From Thunnus maccoyii (lineage: Eukaryota > Chordata > Actinopteri > Scombriformes > Scombridae), in the NCBI RefSeq assembly GCF_910596095.1, contig NC_056552.1, positions 6,987,111 to 7,051,110 on the forward strand: a DNA stretch of 64,000 nucleotides. Direction: 5' to 3'. The translations under genes were made by a program, and so were the position numbers. The stretch's first letter is position 1, and each line of letters starts with the position of its first letter. The notes below the pieces were generated by a model, which worked only from the letters and a program-made list of their open reading frames with translations, made no database searches and was not told where the DNA came from. This document shows positions 11,991 to 24,901 of the stretch, piece by piece.

Positions 11991-13110
11991 TATTTTTAAC
12001 CCCATAAGCAGAGGTACAGCAGCTGCATGGGACATGAAAGGTAAGTTTCAAGCTTTTATTCCAACCAAACCTTTATTTCCTAATAATTTCCTTGAAGTTT
12101 CCTGGAATGAACTGTGTAGTTATAGTGAAATTAGAGACAAAGTTCTGAGACAGTGATTTGACTTTAATTGGGTTTGTTTGATTTCCTCAAAATAGGCTGT
12201 AGTAAATAAACATGTTTGATCATAACCACTGGAAACTTTATTCTTCAAATAAGTGGAATTGTATGCCTGCCAATGGAAAAAAAATATGTTTGCATGAAAA
12301 GTTGAAAGCCAGCTACTATGCAAGATGCCAAACCTACACTCTCGTCACTATTCTTAAAATATATTGAGAGCTGATTCTTCTACTGCCTGTATCTCCATGT
12401 CTCATACTGTCAGTCCTATAACACTTTCCAAACTGTAAATCTTTATACAACGCTATGTGTCACAATCTACTTTTTTTTTTTATAAATTGTTCTACATCTA
12501 AACCAGCTTTCCCACCTGTGTACCTGTCCCTGTGTTGTCCTACTCATAGTGCTGTTATTGTTCTGTTTTTCCGTCTGTTCTCCCCATGTTATGATTTGTC
12601 AATGTATGTATATTTAGTGTAAGTAAATTTCAAAAAAAATAAAATTCCATTTCCAAACACTTAAAAGCTCAGTTTCATGCCTTACTTTAAGAGTTTTGTT
12701 TGAGTGCATTGCACATGGTTGCTGTTGAAAGACCCTTCTTCAGTCACATTTACTTTTTAATTTAATTTTTCCACTTTAATTTCAATTTCTGCTAAGTAGG
12801 AAATATCTTTAGTTGTGTTTCAAAAGCACTGCTAAATAAGAAACAAAAATCACAAAATTGCATTTCATAATATTTGTGTAGCAACAAATAATGCTCTGAT
12901 AGAAGATAAAAAAATATGGGAGTTAAAGTTTATACGAGCATGCAGTAGGTGAAGGGCAAGGAGACTCCCTGGACAGTTTATAAGCCCATTATAGTGTTAA
13001 CACAGTAAACCATGTGTGTGTTTCATTGGTAAATAATTCACAACACTTAAGTGAAACATTAAACCTGTATTTTTCCATTAATTCCTTCTTGTACTGATAC
13101 ACACTGACAG
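11991..13110. other. No gene seen; possible LINE tail near 12500-12650
   Basis: Intergenic DNA 3' of acsl5. The piece ending caaaaaaaataaaattcc (about 12630-12650) looks like another retroelement 3' end, but the resemblance is weak. Confidence 0.35.
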
Positions 13111-13438
13111 TTTATTACAGTAATGATAGACAGCATGTTTCTACCGTAGCACATGAGGGCAGTGTTGACACATTAAACCAGTCACACAAGGTACAGTGCT
13201 TTTCAATAAAAACACACGCATAAAGTGCTTTCTAAGCATGTGAAACTGACTTGATGTACCCAGTTTCTGGGTCTGTTAAAAGGATGATTCACTCTGGTTG
13301 TAGCCAATTTGTCTGTCCAGCTGAGGCCAGACTGCACTGCACTATTTGTTTTGCAGGAAGATGAGTTTAACAGAACCTCTTTGTCTCAGGTGACTCAGGC
13401 CTCTACAATGACTTGCTCCCCACCCTCCACCCCCACCC

Positions 13439-13478
<40 letters not shown>

Positions 13479-13526
13479 CGTGACCAAAAGTACATGTGTT
13501 GGTGGTGTAGGTTTGTTCCATTTATT
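13111..13526 (-). terminator. acsl5: acsl5 3' UTR and polyadenylation signals
   Basis: Two minus-strand AATAAA hexamers are present. One at 13526-13521 overlaps the TAA stop (CAATAAATGG). The other, at 13116-13111, would give a 3' UTR of about 400 nt that includes the oligo-T tract (plus-strand A36 at 13441-13476). The distal one is the more conventional site. Which one is used cannot be told from sequence. Confidence 0.45.
13441..13476 (+). repeat. Poly(A) tract, 36 bases
   Basis: Uninterrupted run of A just 3' of the acsl5 stop codon (so oligo-U in the transcript). Similar runs lie in introns at 18433-18457, 18713-18740 and 22863-22893. Confidence 0.9.
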
Positions 13527-16500
13527 GGATTTTGGCGTAAAGGTTGTCAATTTGTGGCTGGAAAAGAGTTTTGAGCTCAGCCCTCTTGGCTTTGAGCGTG
13601 GGAGTTAGCAGGCCGTTCTCAATGGTGAACTGCTCTGGGTGGAGGTATAGATCTTTCACCTGGATAAGGTAGGAAAAAAAGAAAAAAGGTGCACAAGGTT
13701 ACATTTGGATGTCCAAGATGGAAACTGAATTAAAAAAAAAAAAAAAAACAACAAACAAACAAACAAAACAAAAAAAACAGGACAGTCTCATTTTAAAGCA
13801 ATGTTGCACTGTGAAAAACAGTTATGTCTTCATTAATTTAACTGCTCATTTTAACCACTAGAGGGTGGACTGAGTCAGGTTTAGTGAACACCAGAAACTT
13901 TGTGCTCAAATATTATTAGCTCTAGGAGAGCAGATTCCTGCAGAACTCTGTTGAGTCAAAATATTCATTTGTTGGTTTTGGTTAATTTCTTCATCATGGA
14001 AAGCATTGGACTGCTGAGCAATTACCAATAATTGCAAGTTATCCCGATAATGGCCGACATGTATATTCAATACACATACAGTAGTTGTTTCATTTGGGGA
14101 ATTCATGTGAAGGAGTTACCTGCTCAAAAGACTTCAGTCCTGCTTCTTTGCCCAGTTTGGTCATGTCTGAAAGAATGGCTTTCTTAATCTCCTGCAAACA
14201 CAAAAAAAGTTATCACTGTTAGAAGTTTTCCAACAAAAAAAATCTTTAGCTAAAAAGACTCACTGCTCTGCTCCACTTTTAAGATTCAACTATTTGCAGA
14301 TATCCTGCCTTATGGGTTTTACAGCAAGCATGCGATTCTATGCCAACTGGCTTCTGTTAGTGTTAATGATCATGTTTACTGCAGTTATTACAGATCTTTT
14401 ACTGAAGCTTGAAGACAGACTCTGTATTATAATATCCCAGGATCCCCAAGTATCTGCCTGGTGTTAGTTTGTTTTGTCTAACTTAAGAAATGCCCTCCTA
14501 CACATGTGCTAGAGAGGGAATCTGACAGAAACATTACCGTGTTTTTGCAGAGGTCTTCAATGGAGCCTTGGCAGCCCAGCTTCTTGGCAAGACTCGGCAG
14601 AACCTCAGAGTCAGGGACTACAATTGCAACCAAGCAGGACTACAGACACAGAACAAAGTAATGTGTTATCAGAGGGATCAGTGTGTGTATACTGTATACC
14701 TATACATGGCAAAGGTGCTGGATTTACCTGTAGACTGTCTCCGTGCACAAATACTTGGGCCACAGGTTCACTGCGTACGTAGACATTCTCAATCTTCTCT
14801 GGTGCTATGTATTCCCCTTGAGCCAGCTTGAAGATATTCTTCTTCCGGTCAATAATCTTCAGGACTCCACTCTATTCACAACACAGATTGGGAAAATAAC
14901 TTGTGAATGTTATTGTTACAAGAACTAAAAAAACATGTCCAAGTCCAAGACGATTATCAAAGCAATGCATCTCTGAAGGTTGAACATTAAGTATTTTCAT
15001 AGTTTTCCACATGGATTATCTCTGGACTATCTCCAGGGGAAAGTTCAATATTTTGGGAAATACTGTACGCTTATGTGCGATGAGATGAAGATTGATACCA
15101 CTTTTATTTGTATGCCAAATATGAAGCTAAAACCAGCAGCCAGCCAACTTGGCTTAGCACAAAGACTGGAAATAAAGGGAAACTTGTTATTCATGACCTT
15201 GAGGTGCTGGTAGGCAGATTTATTACCTTTCAACAGAGCCAGGCTAGCTGTTTCTCCCTGTCGTCACTCCTCATGCTAAACTAAGCTAACCATTTCAAGG
15301 CTATAGCTTTATATTCAATGCACAAATGTAAGGGGGGGGTCAATCTTCTCATTTAAGAAAGCAAGTAAGTGTATTTGCCAAGGTGTCAAACTTTATCTTT
15401 AAACTATATGTAATTAGTTGAGTACCTTCCTTAAGCAATAGTTCCAACCTTATTCACTTTCTTGCCAAGAGTTATAATGGATAAGATCAATGCCACTTTT
15501 CTTATCTTACCCTTGGCAAGCAAAAGAGAGTAATTATATTTCCAAACTGTTCTTGTAAAATTGCAGCACTTCAAGTCCTCTCAGGTCCTGTCAAACTTAA
15601 AGAAGAATGACTTGAGGGCTGCATCCGCAAACACTATGCATATGGTACAGAGCTGTCTGCGGTTGTACTTTGTCAGTGATGAGCTTTGAACAGATCTCGA
15701 CTCATTCACACTTACTGGAGGGAAAAATTACACTGGCATTTTCCTGTTATCTGGGTTTTGGTTCTTACCGGCAGCCATTTTCCGATGTCCCCAGTGTGGA
15801 GCCAACCGTCCTTATCCAAGGCTTCTGCAGTCTTCTCTGGATCTTTCAAGTACCCTTTGAACACATTTCTACCCTTGATACAGACCTGGAAAAGACCACC
15901 AAGAAACAATACAAACTGAGACCAGTGAACTCAATTTTGTATTCCTGAAGCTTTTAAAATTGGGGAAGTAAAACATTATCCTGATCCTTGATTAACACCA
16001 AGTTTATGCCGTTTACTTGTGACTCAGTTGAATTAGGAGACTGGTTCACTGTATAGCGTTTGGTTCTCCACAAATATGCAGCAATTCATACTAATATTAC
16101 AACAAATCATGAACCTTCTGCCCAGTTTTCACTCAGGTTACCTCAAATAACATCAAAATAACCCAGTTTTATTAAGGGATACATGAAATACGTCAAGTTA
16201 CACTCCCTCCTACCAATCTAGCATTAGTGATAAACAAAGTTTTGGTTACACGTGTGCGATTTATTGGGGACCCAACCGGAGCACTTGAGTTTGATCCTGT
16301 TCTTTTAACTTCTCTCAGACCTTGTAATTATTTGAATATCGTCATTCTCCCCCTCCCCCCCCCCCCCACCCATTGACATTCCGCAAACTTACCTCCCCTT
16401 CACCATTTGATGCAAAGTAGTTCATTTCTTCGACATCCTCCAACTTCACAATATTACAAGGCAGAGGCACACCAACATGTCCTGTGGTAAACACATCAGA

Positions 16501-18426
16501 ACATTTTGGACAACATGTAAACAGTCATTTGAAATACTTAATCTTAAATTTGCATCAAGGCAATTTTTTTTGGCCACTTGAGGGGCATCAGAAACAAGTT
16601 ATGAATGCAACACCGGCATATCCTCATCTTTTAAGTTGATATGTTGAACTTGTTAGCAAACTGTTTCTCTGTAACATCTGGATGTGTAAATAAGCAACAT
16701 TATCTTGCATTTGGAGTCATGTTTCTGTCCATCTGGTGAATGTGACTCCAATATTCACCCTCCTTTTAGCTCTGTTTTTGCTCTCTACCAAATGAGGGAA
16801 ATATCTGGCTCTTAAACTGCTAAAAGGCTCCACTATGTTCACCAGCTAGTCTAACTAACTGTGTCTGTTTGACATCTGGTGAGCAGGTAATGTACAGTTT
16901 TAGAGCTTTTCCTCCAAAAACAAAACACCACAACTGAAAATGAGGTTACGAGAGCGCTCGGAGTGAACCACAATGGTAAAGTTGCAGCTGGACAGCTAAA
17001 CAATGAGCTGAAACTCGTAAAGCTCCATGAAGCTGAGGGGAATCTGGTGATAATTCTTTGCAGGGTCATCACTACTAGTGACGCCTCTCACATTACACAC
17101 TGTCATTTGATACATTATGAAACTTATTGATTCTAGTCGTTTTGAGGAATTGTCAGCGTTACTTGTCAAAACTGAAATCTTAAAAAAGTTGTTTTAGTCC
17201 TTAAAAACATGCCAACAAGCTGATTTAGCATAATTAAAAAAGTCATACAGAACAGGTCCAAGTCTACATGGAAGTAGAAAACATGTGACAGTTGAGGTTG
17301 AAGTCAGGCTACCTCTGAGCTACATACCTGAAGTGGCATCTCCTGGCATGGTGAAGGTGCAGCCGGCTGTGCACTCTGTCTGACCATATCCCTCAAAGAT
17401 CTAAGAGCACCAATCAAAAAACAGAGGAGTGTAAGGGCAGTGTGACCAGGTTATCATGACAACATGAAGCAATCAATACCAGCTGGACACTGTTGTGCAA
17501 TCTCTACTCCCCCAAACACATGCAGTACTGTATTGTTGTTTTGTTGCAGAATACCAAAAAAAGGTTACCAAGGTTCAAACGTCATACAGATTTAGAAACT
17601 GAGTCAACACCAGATTCTCTTTCAATCCTCTCCCAGATAGTTTACAAAGAAGAGTAATTAGAGGTCAGAAAGTACTGCATTTGGTTACCTGAATTTAGTT
17701 TTCTTAAAGCAATAAGTTTCAATCTCTAAAATATCCCTTGTAGTGGGATTGAAGGTCAAGTGCCTAACACACTTCCTGCTTCAAAACAAATTTGTGAAGA
17801 CACAGTACAGCAAGAGTATAGCTGTGCATTACCTGGCAACCCAGGGAAGCCCTGAGGAAGTTGAGAACAGCGGGAGAGATGGGTGCTGCTCCTGTCACCA
17901 TGATCCGCACACGTCCTCCCAGAGACTCCTAGATTCAAGGTTAAGCATGCACCAATTAGTGAGTTTCCTCCTTCTCTATAATATATCATCTAGTTTGAAG
18001 AGGAGTAGTACCTGGACTTTGTGGAAGATGAGCTTGTCCCATATGCTGTTGTTCCTGATGATGCCCTCCTTCACTTCTGCATATTTCCTCTCCACAGCAA
18101 AGTTTAGCAGCCATTTCTTGAAAGGCGACTTGGCTCCACTCTGAACCTAGGATTTTTTTTTTCCCCCCCAAGAAAGGAACATTAAATCTCTCAAAGTAAA
18201 GACATTTTAGGTTGATGTTGAAAACAGTATGAGTAAAGGGAAGAGGGAGGCTGTTGTGTCTCTACACAAAACACTAACTTTGTCGTAGACACGGTTGAGA
18301 AGTCGAGGCACTACTGGGAAAACGGTGGGCTGCAGGGTTTTCATGTCATCTGGCAGCAGTCTGATGTCGCCCTGGAAGAATCCCACCCTAGCCCCAGAGC
18401 CATACATCACGGTCTACAAGAAACAA

Positions 18427-18457
<31 letters not shown>

Positions 18458-18706
18458 GGTGGCATTCATAAAAATGCTTACAATGTTTGTATTCATAAAT
18501 CCATATATCATCTTTGATCAAGTTCTTATGGAGTTTGGACCTCACCTGTACAACTCTCTCAAACATGTGTGCTAAAGGCAGGAATGAAATGCTGACATCC
18601 TTTGTAGTTGGAACAACTGACGTCTGTGAGACGAACAGAGGCTCTGTTAGCAATCGATTTATTTACAAGACACATGCACACAAAATATTTTGAGTTCTCA
18701 CACTAG

Positions 18707-18741
<35 letters not shown>

Positions 18742-21700
18742 AAACATTCACAAGGATTCACTTTTCTCACACGTACCTCAAAGCTTCTGAGGACACCTGC
18801 AGCATCAGAGACCACATTCTCATGGGTCAACATTGCTCCCTTGGGGTTTCCTGAGAGAGGCACAAAAATATTTCACCTTTAAAACTTACAAATCAAAATT
18901 CATTTCAGCTAATACTTTAGAAACACAAGGAGGTTTTGCAGACATTTGGTCCAAAACCAGAGATTATTTTGACTATAAGACAAGCGCTAGATGAAAAGTC
19001 AGGGGATAACCAAATTTATTACAGTTCAACCTCAGGGGGAAATGAATGTCTGAAATATCAACTTTAATTGTTTGCCATGAAATTTCATACAGTCAGACCA
19101 AAATGGTGGACCAACCAACCCACACTGCCATCCCTAGCCTAGCATGGCTAAAAAGGAACAATGGCTGCTCTTATGTCGGTTATGATTGCACAGAATGAGC
19201 TGTATAATCTCAAACATTATGGATGAATATGATTTTACATGACCTTTGAAATGCGTCTTTTACAATTCTCAAATCATACCCTGCTGATGACATAAAAGCC
19301 CAAAAAATGCAAAATGATCACCTGTAGTGCCACTGGTGAAGCAAACAATACTGAGGTCCTCTGGCTTTGGTGGCTGTTGACAACAGAACAGTTTTAACAC
19401 GCATCTTAATGAATCTCAGCCTTTGTTTCTAATATATTTATGTAATCACTTTCAAACTTACAACTGGCTTTTGATGGTTACTTTTCCCCAGAGCCTGGAG
19501 AACAGAGAGACAGAACATGTTTTCAATGTTTGTGCTTCTACTAAACAGCATTAGTGGAAAGTACAGCTGTAAAACAGTGAAGCCAGTATAAACACAAGCA
19601 GTGACTCACCAGTAACAGTTACCACTCATTTGTGTTTAGCATGCATTACCTCCACATCCTGCATGGACACAACGTCCACGCCACACTTTGTTCCGCGCTC
19701 GACCAACTCGGAGTTGAAAGGGTCCATGATGACGATGGTTTTGAGAACCAGAGTCTGGCCTTTTTCCCGGTTCTGCAGCAGTGTTTCTGCTTTGTTTTGA
19801 TTGTCACAAAGCACAGTGGAGATCTCCGCTGAAAAGAAGAACATTTAAGCTGTATTACCAGTAAAATTGACAGAACAGTAGCATAGTTGACACAAGTACT
19901 GCTAATATTATGAGGCAAGCAAATGCACTAGATTAAATTCCAAGTTATTATTATGTTATAGTTTCAGCCAGGAAGATTAACAGAATAAAAGACAAGATTT
20001 ATAAAAAAAAAAAAAAAAGGCAAGACAAGCAGTAGTATTGAAAACAGTAAACCTACTGTTAATAGTCATGTTCTTTGTCTTGTGATAAATTGTCCAGAAG
20101 TGATCAGATAATCAAAAGCAAAATGAAGCACAGATTGAAGGAGTGGGTGTGATAAATAAGTGAGAAAAGATTAGAGCACACTCGACACAGATCCCTGTGG
20201 GCCCCGTTGAGTTACTGGACTCAGACTCGGCTCTGTAATTAGCAGCATTAGAAGGCAGAGAGGCTCCAATTACCTTGGTCGATAATGAATACAAGAGCCT
20301 CAGGACCCAGTGTGTCGTACAAGGGAACTGCTACCATGGAGTACGTGTAACATGCCAGTTCACCAATAATCCACTGCGAATGACCCATGAAACAGTGAGA
20401 CAGCAAAGTTATGGTCAGTTAGAGTGAAAAATGCTCTCTTTACAACAGCAGACAAACAGACTTCACTCAGTTATCCCCTCACTTACCTCAGGTCTATTCT
20501 GAGCAAATATGCCGATAAAAGTGTCCGCGTGTGCCCTCAAACCCTTATGAAGGAGCCCTGACCCCAGGTGCTCGGCTCTGTCGGACACCTTCATAGAGAG
20601 GAAGTGGAGGAAAGGTCAGCTGCAATTCACAACAGATTAACTTCACCATGTGGAAATGTGTTGATGGGTGTTGTGTGTTGTTTTACCTGTCTGTACTTCA
20701 GCCATTGGTATGGCTTTCCTGGTTTTCTGTAGCCCAAGCATGGTCCATTACCTGCAAATGAGAAACGGGACCAACATCAAACTCACATTGCAGTTGTTAT
20801 TTAAACCAATAATGAAGCGCCACAGCAGTGCATTTTGGACGAATGATACGACTCATGTCTGTCTGCTAAATATGAAGCCACAGCCACAAACAACAGTTTG
20901 TATGTTTATTTGCCAAACTATTTCCTGATCCCTGCAACCAGCCAAGAAATTGTACATAATGCTGCTTGTCATTTTTATACTTCAGTTTCTGTACAAATTA
21001 AAACATTAGTGAGTTTGAGAGGTGCTTCAAGGTGTTTTTTGTACTTTTGGACAGAGACAGCCTAGCTGTTTCCACCCCTATTTTCAGTCTCTATGCTAAG
21101 CTAAGCGTCTGATTGTTGCTTCATATTTAGCATACAGATCTCAGTTTTCTCATCAAACTCCCAGCAAAGCTTATAAGCACATTTTACAAAAACTGTTCCT
21201 TTAATCTAAAATGTCTTATACTGTATATGATAAGTTTCAAGTCAGATTATGTAAAAATGGAGAACACACCTTAAAATACTTTGAGTTTAAGTCATGACAC
21301 AATCAATCTCCTACTTGAAACCTTTATCCTTGGCATCGTCCATATTTCTATCCTTACCATAGCCATTCATTTCAAAAAAGGGAGGAAAAGTTTAAATAGA
21401 TTGCTGGCATACAAGAGCTAATAGGAGGCTGATAGCATAAAGGCCCATTTTCTGAGAGCAATCAATTAGAGAAAGTTAAGAAAATTTATATCACCTGAAA
21501 CCTTCAGTCCCCTCTGAAAAACCTCGTAGATGGTCTGGGCGTCATTATAGTAGTAAGACATCAGGTTGTTGTTATCAAGAAATGCAGCCTTCCTTGCTCC
21601 ATCCTAAGGATGTGAAGCATAAGAATCGGAGAATGAACAGCAGTCTTGCACTCACATTGTAAAATTTCAACATTTCATTTTTCCATCTTCAATTCCCACA

Positions 21701-21938
21701 TTACTGTAGGAAAACAAGCATGCTCAGTCGCCAACACATTTGTGCATGCATCTGGATATACAGACAGCCTTACGCTCTTTACCTTGATACCTATTGTTTG
21801 GCTGTTGAGGTCAGCAGGGGTCCGAAGGGGACTGGGTCGTGTGTTGAGGTAAAACAGGGTCGCAGCTGCCAGGGCAAACAGGGAGATGATGGCCGGGGTC
21901 GGGAGAGGGGAGAAGAGCAACTGGAAAAGGAATTCCAT
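13522..21938 (-). CDS. acsl5: Long-chain fatty-acid--CoA ligase 5 (complete, 20 coding exons, 682 aa)
   Basis: It activates long-chain fatty acids to acyl-CoA (ATP to AMP + PPi) at ER or mitochondrial outer membranes. Coding exons, 5' to 3': 21938-21783, 21603-21495, 20751-20687, 20588-20487, 20373-20274, 19828-19650, 19494-19462, 19373-19322, 18850-18777, 18623-18546, 18413-18279, 18146-18012, 17928-17833, 17400-17328, 16481-16393, 15885-15769, 14871-14728, 14639-14538, 14191-14120, 13659-13522. All junctions are GT-AG and phases agree throughout, giving 2,049 nt. Human ACSL5 is 683 aa. The N-terminus ([20 protein letters not shown]) carries a hydrophobic anchor at about 14-31. The P-loop-like FTSGTTGNPKGA begins near residue 260, YGQTE is near 443-447, GWLHTGD at 519-525, IIDRKK near 537-542, and the C-terminal TPTLKAKR includes Lys660. 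The SPLPTP start and [11 protein letters not shown] end favour ACSL5 over ACSL1 and ACSL6, as does position beside gucy2g and tectb. No frameshift or missing catalytic residue was seen. Confidence 0.96.
15029..15345. repeat. Dispersed element (CTTAGCACAAAGACTGGAAA family), intron of acsl5
   Basis: Contains gttcaatattttgggaaata, ggcttagcacaaagactgga, ggcagatttattacctttca and gccaggctagctgtttctcc in that order. The same blocks recur at 39240-39690 and partly at 21030-21205 and 30170-30310, marking one dispersed family. Confidence 0.65.
16350..16371 (+). repeat. C-rich homopolymer tract
   Basis: A run of C interrupted by one T and ending in CACCC, close to the acsl5 exon at 16393-16481 and inside the intron. 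Confidence 0.8.
18930..19145. repeat. Dispersed element (ACCAAAGTGGTGGACCAACCAAC family), intron of acsl5
   Basis: tgaaatttcatacagtcaga and ccaaaatggtggaccaacca match the related blocks at 37130-37345 and 57380-57560. Confidence 0.5.
21030..21205. repeat. Partial copy of the 15029/39240 element
   Basis: cagcctagctgtttccaccc, atgctaagctaagcg and gcttcatatttagca match the right half of the copies at 15029 and 39240. Confidence 0.55.
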
Positions 21939-22790
21939 GGTGCAATGGTTGCTGGGACAGAAAAATATAGGGATATTATTTAGCCATTTATCCCTTTAAT
22001 ATGGGTTAATTGATAAATATAACCAAGTCAAACTATGCCATATTCAAGACTTTCCTATTATGCAATACTGAGCTCCTTCACTCTATCGTCTCTCGGGGCC
22101 AAAGTCAACATTTCACAACCACTACTCCTAATCACTCAAGATAAGAGTCCTAGCCATTAAAAGCTCAGAATATCAACAATACAGTGCATGTATACAGCAC
22201 AGTGATAGTAGACTCAGCAAAATATTTGAGTATTGACATACACTGATTATCTGTGGAACAACTGTTGAACGGATGCTGCATGAGATAAAGACATCTGAAG
22301 GAGTTGTTTCACCTTCTATATGCATTAAGTTTTGACCTTTGATACATATTGGGTCCAGTATCATAATTGTCAACATCACTAAGGTCAAGGTCAATTATTT
22401 TCTGAGAAAATACTAAGAGGGATCAAGCATGTTTCATAGCATTTGTATGGCAATTAGGGTTTCAAGTAAGAATAAACAAACAGGAAAAGTTGCTGCTTGT
22501 TAACAGTGAGAAACATCAGTATGCATCTGGGATTATAAACACAAATCGACAAAACTTTAAAAATATTTTGGCTGTTGTACAACACTGATAAATCCAATAA
22601 CAGTAAGAATGGACCTTGACAGCATAGTAAATTGATTAAAATGACCAATGTCACAGCAAATGTTACATTGGCGACCTACCTGCCGCTGGTCTTCTCAGGT
22701 TTTCCACCCTGCTCCCAGTTGACAGGCAGGTATGTGGTGTGTGTGTGCACAGCAGATCCTCTTCCTCTGCTCTGAAGCGTGATACATGGA
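21939..22790 (-). other. acsl5: acsl5 5'-UTR exons (predicted)
   Basis: Upstream of the acsl5 ATG (21938) a CTGTCCCAG acceptor places the start of the first coding exon at 21951, so 21951-21939 is 5' UTR. A strong donor (GGCAG|GTAGG on the minus strand) ends a likely non-coding exon at 22680. Its 5' boundary is not clear. The link between them is inferred from splice signals only. Confidence 0.5.
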
Positions 22791-23898
22791 GAATGACAAC
22801 TCATAAAAAAAAACCAGCCTGACAGAGTTAAAGAAACCTTTGAACCTTGGCCACTATCACTGATAAAAAAAAAAAAGAGAAAAAAAAAAAAAAACAGCAC
22901 AGGCATCAAAACTGATCAGGATCACATGCCGTAATATTAAGAGTGTATTGTGCAATGCATTAAGCTTCTTAAAATCATTATCCAACCATTATCAAAATTT
23001 TATCACCACTGATTTGAATGAAAATGCCCATCTAAAAAGAATTTTGGCCTGATAATTTAAAAAAAACAAAAACACCTTTCGTTCCTGTGTCCGTTTTACT
23101 TGCTTATGCTAAACCAAGAGAGATCAGGTGAAACTGAACCTCACATTAGATCACAAATTATAAAACAGAGTTTGAACTGTGCAATTTTTGACTGCAAAAT
23201 ACAGTAAGTTTACTCACTCAAAATGGCAGAAGGTAGATAAAAACGTATTATTTAGTAAATACAAAGTGATTTCCAACACAGCCTATGTAACATTTGCTCA
23301 ACAGCAGCCACTGTGAACACTAAAAAATTACAAAATGATGGTAAAGACTAACATGTAACAGTAACAATCATAAAGACAGCAAACTGACTTAGTTATGCAG
23401 CAATATCCAAGTTTGCTGATGTTAGCAAACAACAACATAGTTAACAATAAACTACCAGATCAAGGTCAAACCAGATCAAGTAAGGCAAAGTAGTAACAAA
23501 GAAAACCTTCAGTGCATTGACATGTTTTTTTCTTATGAATTAATGCTTTCATTTGTGAGAGGAAGATTTAATCTTTTAAAAGCTACATAATCTCACTTTC
23601 AGGCTTGTAAATCCTAAATGATTATAACAGGCCTTGAGGGGAAAACAAGGAATTGTTGTGAAATTCTCAGATGAGTTATTTTTTTCAAGTCTAATCATCT
23701 AAAGACACATTTAGACCTGTAGGTGAATTACAGGTATGATCAGTACATTCTGACAAACACATTTACCCACTCCATGCATTTACTTAGCAAACCAAACCAA
23801 ACACAACGCTAAACTTCTAACATGGCTGCTTTGTGTGAATGATTAGATTCTGCTGGGCAGTGAGATGAAGGTTCATTAGGAGAAGCTTTGAAAGTTAC

Positions 23899-24110
23899 CT
23901 GGTGGGATTAGCAGAGATTGTTGAGGCCAGTCTGAGCAGGGATCTCCAGGGGAAAAGCAGCTGAAGCCAGCAACACCACTAATGTACAATCTGCCCACCT
24001 GTAGTCATTAGCACCTTAAACTGCACACAGGTGTGAAAGGTTCTCTGCACAAGCAAGGCTCAACCTGCCTCATCAGGTTTTTGCAGCCCTGCACCAGCAG
24101 ACAACACTCT
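23899..24110 (-). promoter_or_regulatory. Possible distal acsl5 first exon and promoter area
   Basis: On the minus strand a good donor (CACCAG|GTAACT) ends at 23899, preceded by relatively GC-rich, stop-containing sequence that would suit a non-coding first exon. The area lies between acsl5 and the divergent gucy2g. No TATA box was seen on this side. A tentative call from the splice signal and composition only. Confidence 0.3.
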
Positions 24111-24861
24111 CGGGAGATCTGCAACACAGTTTTTGCTGTATTTTTATTATTTTTTTATTTTTCAATAATTTCACCTTAATTAAATTAGCACACACTCTAA
24201 CTCTAATAAAACAGTCTATAGTCATTTACCACTTCCCTCATCTGTGTGTGTTTGCATGCAGTGGAAGTATGTCCTTGTTAGAGATAAAAAGAGATTATGA
24301 TGAACTTTGACAGTACACTAATGAACATGAATGATAACTGCATGTGGTACCTTTGGAATTTACTGATATTGGTTGATAAAATCTTATCAGTGACAATCTT
24401 GCTAAATCTGTCTATCAGGCAGCGTATTACAAATACGGTCAACAAAAAATCACACACAACTCCTCTCCAGTACATGTTGCTTTATTTAACGTTTTCAGCC
24501 ATCTTGCCTTCATCAGGGTGAAGCCCTCCCACTCTTACTTTGGTCTCAAAGTGGGAAATCAACATAAAATCTAAAAAAGAACATACATGTTATTTTTGAC
24601 AGAACTTCTACTTTTTGTTGTTGGAAATTAGTGCATTTAATCGTCATCTACCTTAAGAGTAACACTTGAAAAAAAGTCATTTTTACAGGTGCATGATGAA
24701 ATCTATTTTGGACTTAAGCATGGGGACACACTCTAGAAGAATCGCACGGTAGAAAAGACAATAGAATGATTGACTTAATCCCTCTTTGTACCTCCCACTC
24801 TCCTCCACATATTTACATTTCCTCCTCCCTAATCAAATGTCCAGCATCATCAGGGAAGTTG

Positions 24862-24901
24862 TATATTTAAGCCCTGTAACATGAAGCAACTAATAGGATG
24901 A
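24862..24901 (+). promoter_or_regulatory. gucy2g: gucy2g core promoter: TATA-like box and 6-codon uORF
   Basis: TATATTTAA at 24862-24870 lies 28-36 nt before the first in-frame ATG (24898). A short ORF, ATG at 24881 coding MKQLIG, stops with TGA at 24899-24901, overlapping the main ATG as ATGA. If the TATA box sets the start site near 24890-24900, translation would more likely use Met4 (24907) or Met13 (24934). Met13 gives a compact signal peptide ([18 protein letters not shown]). Confidence 0.45.
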
